From: Saururus chinensis
Taxonomy: Eukaryota > Streptophyta > Magnoliopsida > Piperales > Saururaceae
Length of the DNA stretch: 64,000 nucleotides
Direction: 5' to 3'
NCBI GenBank assembly: GCA_035235625.1
Contig: CP141145.1
Span: forward strand, 37,428,668-37,492,667
The notes under the pieces were generated by a model. It saw only the letters and a program-made list of their open reading frames with translations, did not search any database and was not told the DNA's origin. Of the stretch, positions 42,083-54,087 are shown one piece after another. Position 1 is the first letter of the stretch, and the number at the start of each line of letters is the position of its first letter. Made by a program: the position numbers and the translations under genes.

Positions 42083-42259
42083 ATGGCATTCTCAACGCCG
42101 GCAAAAGGGGGAGGGTTCCCCTTCTACTGCCGCCCTTTCTTCGCTATTATTGTTTTATCATCTCTCATGAATGGTCCTCTCATGGCGTGTTCTCGAATTG
42201 TTATTATTTTAAAAACTCATATGTCAAGCTATGCTTCGGTGCAATTGTCTGTGTGGTAG
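42083..42259 (+). CDS. Candidate small ORF (58 residues), possibly secreted or membrane peptide
   Basis: The frame reads MAFSTPAKGGGFPFYCRPFF, then a hydrophobic stretch AIIVLSSLMNGPLMAC, then a short polar tail, and stops at 42259. The basic start followed by ~17 hydrophobic residues resembles a signal or membrane segment. It sits about 110 bases after a TATA box. I know no family for it. It could also be exon 1 of a gene I cannot follow, or chance. GC content is higher than in the flanks for the first half only. Confidence 0.22.
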   Translation: MAFSTPAKGGGFPFYCRPFFAIIVLSSLMNGPLMACSRIVIILKTHMSSYASVQLSVW

Positions 42260-42305
42260 AGTTGTTTCTACATTGTAACTGTCGTTCTGTGTGAATTGGC
42301 ATAGG

Positions 42306-42392
42306 TTTTGCCACGATTTGTGCACTTCAACCAATATCTTCCCATGACACGATTTGCACACTTCAACCAATATCTTCGCATTTCATATTCGA
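42306..42392 (+). repeat. ~43-bp tandem duplication
   Basis: CACGATTTGTGCACTTCAAC followed by CAATATCTTCCCATG occurs twice in tandem with two or three differences. Confidence 0.75.
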
Positions 42393-42558
42393 CTTTGATA
42401 ATCGTCTCTTTTTTATAACCATACTCGTCTCTTGTTTGTACAGTTCGACTAGCATGTTTTTATGAGGCGATGTTTTTGTAATTTTTTCCTTCTTATTTGA
42501 GTTTTTTTCACCACCTTTCTGCCGAAGGGGAAGTGCTTTTCTATGCTCCGTTTTGACA

Positions 42559-42712
42559 GTGAGCCAAGCTAAATAACGCCTGGGAAATATCTAATTTTAA
42601 GATTGACGGCTTACATGCTAGCACAAGTATTACTTACGCTAATGTGCGTTAACATGTATGTCGTCGATTTTGAAATCAGACGCTTCCTATACGTTTCTTA
42701 TGCTTGGCTCAC
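42559..42712. mobile_element. Hairpin element with ~75-bp arms (MITE or hairpin RNA candidate)
   Basis: The sequence begins GTGAGCCAAGC and ends GCTTGGCTCAC; the two halves pair across ~75 bases with scattered mismatches around a short loop near 42636. It looks like a small foldback DNA element, though the length and pairing would also give a pre-miRNA-like or siRNA-producing fold if transcribed. A short TTGA flank on both sides may be a target duplication. Confidence 0.6.
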
Positions 42713-43719
42713 TTGAAGATGGAGTATGCAAAACACTTCCTTTTTGCCTAAAGGGTTATTTGGTAACAACTTGGACCCAAAGGTGGCTAAAATGTCCCAT
42801 TAAGTGGAAGAGTTAGGTGAAAAGCAGGCCAAAAACAGCATTGTGTCTTTTATGCACTGGTTGTCAAACTACTTGTAATTCTATTTAAAGGGAAGGTTGG
42901 CATGAAAACTAATTTTCTGCCTAATGAGACATTTTATGCCGGTGCCCCTTTTGTACCACATTCGGGGCAGGAATTTTTTAATGCGTGTCGCATACCCTAC
43001 TAGTCATGCATTTCATTATTTATAAAATAACTCATCAGCATAATTGTGGGATATCAAGGTAGCAAGTGGTTATAAATGCCAATGAGTTATGCATCAAATG
43101 GTGAAATACATGGCCACACTGAAAATTTTTAGCCCATATAGGTTGGTAAAGCTACTAACTAGTTGAGCTAGCTCATCAAGCTGAATAGGTTTGGCTCGGT
43201 TTTACTCGAATTTAGCTCGGCTTGAAGGAAACTCGAGCTCGAGCTTGGCCCAAATTCAAAAGCAAACAAGCCGACCTCAAATAGGGGCCAACTTGAATCA
43301 ACTCGGCTCAAAACCTAATTAGTTTGACTCAAAATTGACTACAACTCGACTCGATTTGTTATATGTCACTTCTTATATATTATACCTATATTATGTAAAT
43401 TTCTTAACTTTCACCTTCCATGTACCCATAATATTTATAAAATATATATACCATATATATTAATATATGGTATATGATATAATATAATATGGTATATAAT
43501 ACCCATATTATGATATTATATTTCAATCAAATATAGATCCTCCTACTAATAAAATTGGGAATGTAGGTATGATAAAAAAATTATTCCTATTCTACCCTTA
43601 TTCATCTATATAATATTATTTAATTTTTAAATACTACCTTTAATCATTCTAATCTTAACAAATATAAATATGTAATTCAATACATGTTTATAATTTCATC
43701 CATTAAAATTTTTCATAAT

Positions 43720-45060
43720 TCTAAAGGGCAAAATAAGTATGTTTAAATCAATACAATGTACTTACTTCGTCCTTCATAAGGATGAAATCAATAATGAACT
43801 AATTTGTCTATCTTCTATCTCATCTCTCTCTCTATTCATTCTATTTCTCCTCTCTCTCTCTATTCACTCTCTCTCCTCTCTCCTTTGATTATCTCTCTTC
43901 TCTATCTTTCTCCTCTTTCTTTCTATTCTCTTTCTCTTCTCTCTCTCCTCTCTTCTAAATGACTAAATCATGAAAAATTAAAGAAAACATATTGATTTCG
44001 TCATTCACAAATAAAATATATTTTATTTTATATTAAAAATATTTAAGTACAAAAATAAAATAAATAGGTACAAAAATTAAATTATATTTTTCAACTTTCT
44101 CCCTACTTCTAAGAATTGGGGCTCACGTCATGCACATGAGAGACAGACAAGGAGAGAGAGAGAAAGAGAAAGAAGAGAGGAGAGAGAGAGAGAGAAAGAG
44201 GAAAGAGAAGAAGAGAGATAGCCAAAAAAGAGAGGAGAGAGAGATTGAATAGACATATAGAGAGGAGATAGTGAATAGAGATGGTGTGTGAAAAGAGAGA
44301 AAGAGGAGAACAAGATAGAAGAGAGAGGGGGAGAGAGAGGAGAGCAAGATAGAAGAGAGAGGGAGAGAAAGAGGAGAGAGAGAAGAAGAGACATAGCCGA
44401 AAGAGATAGGAGAGAGAGTGAATAGAGAAAGTGAATAGAGAGAGAGGAGTGTTGTGCCCGGTGTAGGCACAATCGGTACACAGGAGTTCTATGCAGTGAA
44501 AGGGAAAGAAGTTGGAAGAAAGGAAAAGGAAGTTTGGAGTTTCATTCATCATGGCCACAAAAGAGGAAGACAATCCCTTTATGGGGAGTCGTGCCCCATG
44601 TTGGGACTCGTGCCACTAGTGGGCCCGGTTCTCTTGTGGTCCACTAGTGTGCCTATTACAAAGCATCCTAAACAACAATTAACTGCTAATCAAAATGAAA
44701 ACTATCCTAATGACGTAAATAAAGTACTAAAATAAGGAAAATACTAAGTCTAACGCACTCGTGCACAATAAGGATAGAAAGTGAATAGAGAGAGGAGATA
44801 AGAGAGGAGAGAGAGAAGAGAGGACAAAATTATTTCATTATTGATTTCATCATTCTAAATGACAAAATCAATCATCATTTAATAGGACGAAATTAGTATA
44901 ATATATTAATTCTATCTTTTGTAATAAGAAAATCAGTATATTATATTAATTTTGTCCTTTAAAAGGATGAAATTATAATTTTTTTTGAAAAAAGTCATGC
45001 ATGCATTAGTGCCTAACTAGCGCCTGCGTGGCAAAAATGAACATTATATTGGTAAATATT
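43720..45060. repeat. Foldback repeat with CT-rich and GA-rich arms and GGACGAAAT motifs
   Basis: The left side (43720-43960) has AAGGATGAAATCA-type words then (CT)n with CTCTATTCACTCT units. The right side (44140-44830) has the reverse complement, GA-rich with AGAGTGAATAGAGA units, then AGGACGAAATT words. A GCCTAACTAGCGCCTGCGTGGC phrase near 45020 recurs near 52855, where similar AAAGGACGAAATT words follow. This defines a dispersed family, with a ~310-base non-GA insert at about 44450-44765. Long frames across the GA tracts are artefacts. Confidence 0.55.
44450..44765. other. Unrelated insert within the GA-rich arm
   Basis: About 310 bases of normal composition interrupt the GA repeats, starting TGTTGTGCCCGG and ending near CGTGCACAA. 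The ends form a weak inverted match. It could be a small mobile element; I cannot identify it. Confidence 0.3.
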
Positions 45061-45526
45061 TTTTTCTCTTGGTTATTTTAGTAATAATTATTTCTTAATA
45101 TTATTTATATAATTATATCTATTATATTAGATATTTAAATAACATTAATTAAATTTTTGGTGACCAATAAAATTTTTATGTAGGGTAATTTATTGACTCT
45201 TATTTTAACCATAGATTTTAAAGTAATATTTATAATTTTAATAGAATAAAATTGTGTTTGTTATAATTTTTTTATTTTTAGAATGTTGATGTGATTTTCT
45301 AAATTAACATGATTTTTTATAGGGAAAAATAGTTTGAGTTGTAAATGAGATTTAAGCTCAATTCGAACATAGGTTCGAGCTGTTATAGTATATTTTCGAG
45401 CTTCAACTGAAGTCAAGTTTTAAGTTTCTTGGCCAAATTAAGCTTGAGTCATGCATCTAGATGTTTGATCGAGCTCGAGTTAAAAAACCTCAAAACTTAG
45501 TTCGACTCAGCTTGTTGGCACCTTTA

Positions 45527-46574
45527 TGGGTTGGTCACATAATTGGTCATGGAAAAATGAAAATGATGACAAAAACATTTTTCAGGCGGAACTGCTTTTG
45601 AGTTGAAATTGTTGTTAAACTGACCCAAGACTGGCAATTTGTTTGTTTAGTTTGTGCATGTTTGCTCTACATAGTCTTTATACATCTTGTCCTTGGAATA
45701 GCTACGGCCAGGTGACCGTTGATGAAGGTGGGCTACTCAGGAGGATGATGGACACTACATTATCCCTAATGTATGAGTTTTTGGCGAAGCCTTACATGCA
45801 TTAGAGAGAGGGAACACACTTGCATCATTAAACTGCTAGAGTTATCAACATTCAACCTACCTGTTTTTTGTAGGGGGGATTGCATATTTAATTTTTATCA
45901 GTCTGGGGAGCCCAAAGTGCATAGTAGGGTGAAAGTCTCTTAAGTCAATATATATGAAGCATTTTCCCAAATGGTGCACTTCAGAGAGGTTTCGGCTTTT
46001 GGGAATTTCTGCCACTTAGAACAATAAACTAGAAAGAAGAAGGGGGAGCCAAAGCTCAAGCCAGGCTCAAGCAAGGGAGGCCTAAGAGCCATGCGAAGGT
46101 AGGGTTGCAAATAGGGTTGGCTTGAGACAATTGGAGGCCTTGGGCAATATTTTTAAAGTAACATCTTTTATATTTAATATCATAGTAGTGTGTTAATTAA
46201 ATAAAAAAAATAAAACTTATTTTTGTTGTTGTTTGATATGTAAATTTATTAATTAAGTTTTTATATCCAAGTTTTGTTAATAGGAGAAATTAAACCTAAG
46301 CAACAAGTATAGGCAGGCAATTGCGGCATAGCCCCCTAGGCGGTTAGATCATGGCCAATGGCTTGTCCCACATAATAGTAGCCTCTCTCACCATCATATC
46401 ATAGTCAGGGCTACAACACCCTAGGCCACCTCCAACTATAATGGGTGCTTGATGTTCTCTTCTTAAAGTTTGAATTACAAGGCCCACCCAAACCTAATTC
46501 AACTAGTTTTATATATTAGAAAATTTTAGAAAAAAAATATTAATAACATAACAAAGTTTTAGACGTGGTTTTAG
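45527..46574. other. Intergenic DNA, nothing recognised
   Basis: Moderately AT-rich sequence with no gene, array or clear element end visible to me. Confidence 0.45.
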
Positions 46575-49500
46575 TGTAATATCCCAGATTTTCCTAGGTT
46601 TCGAAAATTAAACACATAGAAAATATTATATTAACCCCTTAAATTTATAGTTAAATAAATTCCTAAATAGATAGAATTTGTGACTAATACTAATGTGGTT
46701 AGAAAGTAGATAGAAAGAATTTCGAAACCCCACCAAGAACGCGCAAATCAGAGTTTGGATGAGGGAGTTATGACCGTTCATAGGTGAACATATAGTTCAG
46801 GGCCGGTTTACCTGATTTAGATTTGTATTTGGGTCGTTTAAGTTATTTTATGGGCCCGTTTATTTAGAGTGACATAAATTATTAAAATATAGCCCAATTA
46901 ATCAGCATTGACCTAACTTTTAAGGGGATTAGGAACCCTAATTCCTATGATTATAAGAAGACATCTTAGGCATAATTAAGGGAGCTTTTAGGGCCTTTAA
47001 GAAGGGAAGGAGAGAGAAGAAGACGGTTTTTTGGAAGGTGGTTGGGGACAGAGTCGGGGATGAGTGAGTTCGAAGTTCTGACAGTGTTGGATCCATGACA
47101 ACTCAACATTTGAGGTAGGACCACTGTTTCTGTTGATAAATCTAAATGTAATTTGGATAAATTGTGATTTATGCAATTACAATTAATGTGATTTTATAGA
47201 ATTAAAAGGGGGATTTAGTGCAAATCGCCTGCCAAACGGCCACCATCGGGTCGTGGGTCCTCAGCCTTCTGTCTTCTCTTCCCTATATCTGATGAGGTTC
47301 AGCAATCACGACTTCTGGAGACTGTCGCCTTGCACTATGCTGATTGGGCGGAAACATAGTTTTGAATTGGGAAGAAGAGGCTTGGGGTGGTGCAGCAGAA
47401 TGGCAGTAATCGGACTAAGACAAGATCAAGGCCACTGAAATCACTGGACGGCGACGATCCAATTAGGCTCAGCCCATCGCCTGGCAGTGGCGGCTGATTG
47501 CCTCATGAGCAGTGCCAGACATTTAAAAAAAGGGCCTTGGTTCTAAGTGGCGGTAGGGCTAGGCACATTGGGATCGCCGTTAGGCGGCGATCCGGTGAGG
47601 CTAAAGCCCCCACCCTGCCACGGTAGCCAAAGACGACACCGCTAGAGGCCAACAAGTCTCTGGCCGGCCATGGAGAAGACGACCCACTGTGCGGGTCATC
47701 ATTTGGCCTAGGACTGGGCAAGGTAACCCTACCTAATTTTGTCACGACCGAGTTCAGTCTAAACATAAATAAAAAACAATATAAATCGGGTCCAATTCTG
47801 TAAGTTAAAATAGTCAAAAAAATTGAGAAAAAAATTATAAATGACCATGAGAGTATGTCGAGTTCCATGACCAAGTTTTAGATCAGGACAAAATCTTATA
47901 GGCTTTGAAATGACCAATCTACCCTTGTAATTGAATCCTAATGTGATATTCAATAACCCGACTTAGGGGCTTCAATTTAGGGGCCTATGAGTGGATTTAA
48001 AAAATTAAAATAATACATGTATATGTACCCTAATTATAGACCAATGCACAAGTTTAGAAAAAATCACAGTAAGTAGATAATTGACTATTTTACCCCCAAG
48101 TTTAAGGTAAAACTGTTAATTGAACTAGGTCGGTTCAAGGGGTTTACAACACCATTAAATAACAAGAAAATTACCTTAGGTTCATAACATCAAGGAGTAC
48201 CCCTGATATTAGTTTTGGACTTATTAGGGTTTGGGGAAGTCCTAAACAAAATGATAAAAATATCCCTATAAGCAGACAAGCCCACATTTGCGTGAATGGA
48301 ATTAATGGGCCAATTTAATACTGAAACCTCTTGAGAGGTCAAAGACTTACCTGAGAACATAGAGGACTGTGTCCAATGTGAGGATAATTACCTCAATGCC
48401 CTTAGGTGCATTATGACCCATTTTCATAAAAGTTTAATCAGTTAACCCAATGAGGGTTAGGGCACAGAGCATGAACATTTCTAATATCATTATTGAGTTT
48501 GGTTCTTGATAATATGATATGCTTAGACCTGTGTTGGTCTATATTGTTTTTGTTGTTCCTTGTTTTAATGTTTACTACTAATGTTGTGTTAGTAATTTAT
48601 TAGTAGCTTAAGATTAATGAAAGATTAATCAATGGGGTTAAATAGCTTTGAATTGAGCAAAAACACCTAATTAATGTAAAGACTAAAATACCCTTAGAGG
48701 GGCATGAAACCAATTTATAGAGTGAGCAAGGCCATTGACCTAATGATTTGCCTTGGTTAATGAACCGATAACAGTTTTGAGTTTTAACCCTAATCTAGAA
48801 GGGATTGATATGGTTTAGGATAGTCATTCAGAATCATTGCTTGTTAATGAGAAAGCTAGGGTTTATAATGATTTTTTGAGTCTTAGCTCTATTGAGGAGC
48901 TGTTGATTTGATCGTGAAGTTGCACCTCCCCATTGGAGGGAGCTCTTCATGAGCTTAGCTCACCACCGATTTATTGATAATAGTTTAGTGTGCATGCATT
49001 TAGATTAGCTGACATCTTACTTGGTTGGCTTCTCCTGCTATTTCTATTCAGGTGCAGTTGTGGGTCATGCCCTACAACTCCAATCAAGTCCTTATGCGCT
49101 AGGTTGGGTTATGGTACTTCCTCATGGATTCCAGAGCCTGTCTGTCTTTGGGATTATACAGGATATTAATCATCGAGCAATAGTTCGAGAGATAATTAAT
49201 AATATTATTTGATATTGTTTGTTTAATTAGAACAAGTGGAACAATTAATAGACTTACATAAAATATAGGTTGATTGAAAATACTTAAGCATTGCACGTGT
49301 GATGCAATGCTTTTTAGGATATTGTAATTTTTAGGGAGAACTACACTTGGATTCGATCTTATTGGAAACATTAGAGATGTTGTTTGATGAATACATAGGC
49401 ACCCAATCTGAAAAATATCAATTAATACTTCTGTTCTTTTGGAAACGCTCCTCCAATGGGAGGAGGTGCTTGGTTGCTATTTGGTTGCAAGTTCTTTAGA

Positions 49501-51310
49501 CGAGGATGCAGCGAGGTCAAAACATCAGTGGGCAATTGAGGACGACATTGCACTTGTGAGATCTAGTTTTTTACTTTTGTAATTTTGTAAGTAATTGTAA
49601 TTACTGGTGTGAGAGCTAACTTTACTTAGTTATTTATTTTCAAACAGATGAGTGACTTGTACTTATATAGAGGGTTAACCTATTATTTATCAAATTTTGA
49701 CACGTGTAATAATATAATATGTTTTGATATTCATATTTGTGAACCTAAATTATCATGACCTCAATTAATGAGATGATTTGTTTTGTGTTTAAGAAAAAAA
49801 AAATTATTGTGATTTATCGCATGTTCTTTATTTAAAAAGGGTTTTAAAAAAATCTGGGTTTTGACATTTAGTGTAGTTTGAATTTTTTGTACTTATAAAA
49901 TTACTAATATATCCCTAGTCTTTATTAACCCCTCTTTATTATTTTCAGTCATGGTCTAATTTACCCCATAAAATATGAGAAGCTAGGATTAACTCCAAAC
50001 AATGATTTTAATTATTTTGGAGTAGGTTTTGGTCCAAAAATAATTGTTGGTCATGGGGTAGATGACAAATTTATCCCCATAGTTGGACAAGGCTCGCATG
50101 TTAAAAATGTATTGGAAAATAATTTTATTCTAAATTCTTCCAAATTTTATGTCATTAAGGAACATCAAGATATCATAACAAGACTAAGAATATTTTATTA
50201 AGCCTATCAGGTGTAGGTTTACTAATCCATACATGAAAATTAGTCTTGTTGTGTTAGTTTAATGTTTTAAGTTGTATCTAGCTAGGTATGCATAAGGGTT
50301 GTTGACACATGAGCGGTGATCCTATTGTAGCAATCCAAGTTGCACTCTTCATTGCTAATTAGCATATAGATAAGTAACATTGGTTCCTTGTGTGGAAAGT
50401 GGTCATAGTTGACCTCTTAACATTGAGTTCCATGAGTCTAGTTATACTTGCTTCCCTAGAGTTGGGACAATATAAAAGAGTTACAATATGCTCACTAATA
50501 ATAGCCATGATGAAAACCAACTTGTGTGGTCACAGGCTTTTGTGGCCTCAACATTTTTAGGGCTTTGGTCCTTAGACCTTGTTAGGCACTATGTGTGCGC
50601 CTAGGTTTATGGACATCATGGAAGACCCATCTACCTCTAGCCATCGTTGTCTATGAGCATGATGGTACCCACGTCTATAATCCAATGGCTTATCCTAGTA
50701 GATCTCTAGAGCGTTGGGATTTTATGTTCTATTTGACAACCTACTCATTTGAACAAAAGTTTGTTTACTTAAAGCCGTAGAATTAGTGTCCTAGCAACAA
50801 AGTTTAGTTACTCCTTAGAGTTGGTTTTGCTTATAAAGTCGGACTTTATGTCCTTTTGCTAAACATGATATTAAGTCTTGTGACATCCTATAGATGTTAC
50901 GGTTTAGTGTGGTTACATTGTCTAGCGGCATTCATTTAACGATATCACTTTCTCTAGTTCCTTTTCAATTTATAATATTGCATGAATATAAGTAGTTTTG
51001 ACATCTTACTGAGTACTATCGTACTCACACATCTTTATGATGCAAGGATAACTTAGAAAGACAAAAGCTTCAGAGATTTACTACTTTACCAGGTTTGTTA
51101 TTTTAAATTGTTGTTTCATTTGTACATGACTGAGAGATCTTAACAATGTTTACTTTTTGTAAATATTGTTATATTAATAAGATGATAAAACACCTAGAAT
51201 GCTTTCGAAAGAAGAATAAATCATGGTCGGGTACTTTTCCAAAAATGGATTTTGAAGTGATTGAAAAATGTGTCACCTTGAAAATTGTTTCAAAAACCCA
51301 GGATGTTATA
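46575..51310 (+). mobile_element. LTR-like block (TGTAATATCC start), probably with insertions
   Basis: It starts TGTAATATCCCAG like the solo LTR at 27857, and 46720-46760 has the shared ACCAAGAACGCGCAAATCAG block, followed by GTTTGGATGAGGGAGTTATG. Near the right side a TTACTGAGTAC/GTACTCAC stem-loop (51008-51028) and a terminus-like GGATGTTATA at 51301-51310 fit the 3' end of the same type. At 4.7 kb it is longer than its relatives. A second LTR-like start at 47740 suggests nesting. The 5-base flanks do not match, so the pairing of these ends is tentative. No retrotransposon protein is seen. Confidence 0.5.
47740..49370. mobile_element. Possible nested LTR-like segment
   Basis: TGTCACGACCGAG at 47740 resembles LTR termini at 7673 and 60650. 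At about 48955-49045 an AGCTTAGCTCACC phrase followed by CTATTTCTATTCAGGTGCAG resembles the 3' part of gypsy LTRs. The right end was not found, so the end given is a guess. Confidence 0.3.
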
Positions 51311-52690
51311 GTGGGCCGCCCATGGCAGCCCGTAGGCCCTTGCTACTGAATCGGGCTTCAACCTAGCCCGCATAGCCTATAAGAAGAGATAGTCAGGCCG
51401 ACTTGTCCAGCTCGGCCCTAGATGTCGAGGAATGCCCCCAACGAATCTCCCCCACCCAAGAGGGGGGGGCTAAGCCCTAACATTTCTTAGAGACATAGGT
51501 GGAACCCCTTTTTTTTAAAAAAAAAAAATTAACATGTTTGAAAGGGGAGGGGAATTACAAAATTGTCACCCCCTAAAAAAGACAAATTTAATCCCGATAA
51601 CAATAAAATAACTATCATTTTTAATGGTAGGAGGGCCAATTATAATATTTAAAAATCTACAAATAAGGGAGAGTTTAACCTTCTATTCACCCTTTCCTAT
51701 ATTTTCTAAGACTTTCTTTCTCCTCTCTTCCCTTACTCTCAAACTCTTATTCACTTTAATTTTTATTTTTAATTAAAATATAAAAATAAGTTCTCATACT
51801 CTCAAGCTTCAAGATTTAAGAACAAAAGTTCTCAAGTCTCAAGCTTCCTCATCATGGGCAACTCAAATCTCGAGCATCAAGGTCTAAGGTAAGTAAATTT
51901 CATTTAATAATTTAATTTGCCTCTTTTTTCTCTTAGTTTTTTTTGTTTTAAATAATATAGCATCCCACTCCCACTCTAACTACAATGCCTCCTCCCCCTC
52001 CTCAATCACCCCAACCACTAATTTTCCCGAATGAGGAATTCCAGAAATGGACAAAGTCAACTATGAAGGAATCCCACCAATGCCTTCAATGGTTGGGGAG
52101 AAAAAAAGTAGAAACCCTCTATGGAGTAGACCATATGAAGAAAATTATGTTGGACAACCCTAACAACCTAATATGTTCTTCCTAAAAGCCAAATGCAACT
52201 AGTGTAAAAATATTCTAAGCATGAGAATTGGGGGAGGAGGGGGTACTGAACATCTTCTCCAACATGCTAGTTTATGCTCCTCCAAGCATGGACCAAAAGA
52301 ACCCAAACAAGCACAATTCAGTGCCATGAGTGCATCTTCCACCTCTCTTAGTACTTTTAATTTTAATCAAGATACAAATCGGAGGGAATTTGTGAAGTAT
52401 GTTGTGCACACCAAACAACCATTTTCCTTCGCCTATGAGTCCTTGATCGAGATGTATGTGAGGCAAACTCTCAACCCAGCCTTCAACAAAATCTTGTGTA
52501 ATACCTTGAATATAGATATTTTTAAGTTACACAAGGAGTATAAGGTAGAGCTTATTCACACCTTACAAACAATTCTAAGTAAGATTTCTTTAATTTCTGA
52601 TATTGGGACTGGTAACCAAGATATCAGCTATGCATGTGTGACCACTGATTTTATTGATGAATCATGGAAATTTATAAGAGAATAATTTAT
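51311..52690 (+). pseudogene. Decayed hAT transposase gene (BED zinc finger / RICESLEEPER-like), 5' part
   Basis: Two adjacent frames read as the N-terminal half of a plant hAT transposase. 51985-52185 and the start of 52221 carry remnants of the BED zinc finger (CN-CKNIL near 52196, then GGTEHLLQHASLCSSKH). 52337-52682 reads FNFNQDTNRREFVKYVVHTK, then QPFSFAYE, NPAFNKI, NTLNIDIFKL, SLISDIGTGNQ (usual SLTSDIWTGNQ) and CVTTDFIDESWK. The frame then stops; the catalytic second half and hAT dimerisation domain are missing. At least one stop lies between the zinc-finger halves, so it cannot be functional. A GGGCCGCCCATGG-rich region at 51311-51420 may be the left subterminal region. In living elements the protein cuts and moves hAT DNA in the nucleus. 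Confidence 0.75.
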
Positions 52691-52819
52691 TTTAACATAA
52701 TAAAATACTCTCTGCCATTTCAATAATTGAAAAATCATATATTTTTGTTTTAAATGAATACTCAATTAAAGATAAAAGGGAAAATTATTTAAATAATATT
52801 TTTTTAAAAATAATTACTA

Positions 52820-53100
<281 letters not shown>

Positions 53101-53159
53101 TAAAAATAATGTTGTGAATTCGTCATGAGCTTGAGTTTTATGTTTATGTACATAAACAT

Positions 53160-53806
53160 CATAGGGAGCTTCAGGGGGATAGTTCTCTTCACTCACCAGC
53201 TTGGTTTCGCTCCACCCCTTTTTTCCGTGTTGCAGGAGACTGAAGCGCACTAACTAAGACTTGTGGGTCTGTGAGATCGAGATGCGTGAAGCTCTAGAAT
53301 GCAAATATAGTTTTTCTTGCTTGTAAAAAAATCTTCTCCTCCCCTTTTGTTATGTACATCTCTGAGAGGGGTAGCGAGGAGAGAAGAATATGGCTTGATG
53401 ACTATGTATACTGTTTTGTTTGTTTGTTGAGAGCTTGATGATGTAGCTATGCCACATAATGTGAATGGAAACTTTTTTCTTATCTCACTTTTTGTTCTAG
53501 TTCTTTCTGTTATTTTTCTACTTATTTTGATGAGAAGAAATGGATGACAAAGGAGAGATAAATATGAAATGAATGATAGAAGAAATGGTACATGATGATC
53601 CTCTCTAACGGGGTAGCTACGTAGCAAGCGATGCTTGCCACCCAGCTCAAAAATCGGGTCAAGGTCGAATCATGGCCGAAGGCCTAGTCTCATTCTCCAC
53701 TTCGACGCGGATTTGGGAGAAGATGTCAATCTCGTTCTCCACTTCGACATGGGTGGGGGTAGAACAAGAAACGGTGGCCACAGACAAGGGCATGGAGTAG
53801 GATGAC
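53160..53806. other. Short LTR-like remnant and unassigned DNA
   Basis: A CTTCACTCACCAGC phrase near 53190, followed by a T-rich block and GTTGCAGGAGAC at 53231, resembles the 3' part of LTRs elsewhere in the window. The TCTCATTCTCCACTTCGAC phrase occurs twice with small changes (53690 and 53733). No gene is seen. Confidence 0.35.
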
Positions 53807-54087
53807 TGATAAGTATGACTTGTTACTAGATTAGTATTAGGATAATTCTATCTACTTTAGATTCAGTTTACTTTAGTTTTTAGGTTAATTCTTAGTTTCT
53901 TACCATTTTTTTTTAATTTGATTTTGTAAGCTAAGTTGAAGATCGTGCTCTCTACACTTGTGGCCACAAGTGGACATCGACAAGCATAGTGCTTCTCTTC
54001 GGTTTGCAAGATTTTTTTTCTCTTTATTTTTAGTTCTTTTCTTAGTTAGTTTTTGCTTGTTATTTCCCTTTTTACACTTAAAATTGT

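Larger units (their letters stand above)
43139..45526. mobile_element. Probable hAT-like element with GCTCGAG-rich ends and nested repeats
   Basis: The subterminal parts (43150-43370 and 45340-45515) carry many GAGCTCGAGC/GACTCGACTCG-type words in inverse orientation, a style common to plant hAT miniature elements. The proposed tips TAGGTTGG and TAAAGGTGCC (right, reverse complement) match only loosely, and no clear 8-bp duplication was found, so limits are tentative. A foldback repeat (43720-45060) fills the middle. No transposase is seen. Confidence 0.35.

Noticed and set aside
44109-44573. Three overlapping serine/leucine-rich minus frames of 115-154 codons
   Set aside because: They are pure products of the GA-rich tract, with no family and strong composition bias.
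49286-49315. Perfect 10-bp-arm hairpin AAGCATTGCA/TGCAATGCTT as terminator or regulatory RNA
   Set aside because: It is a single short palindrome in AT-rich repeat DNA with no supporting context; chance is likely.
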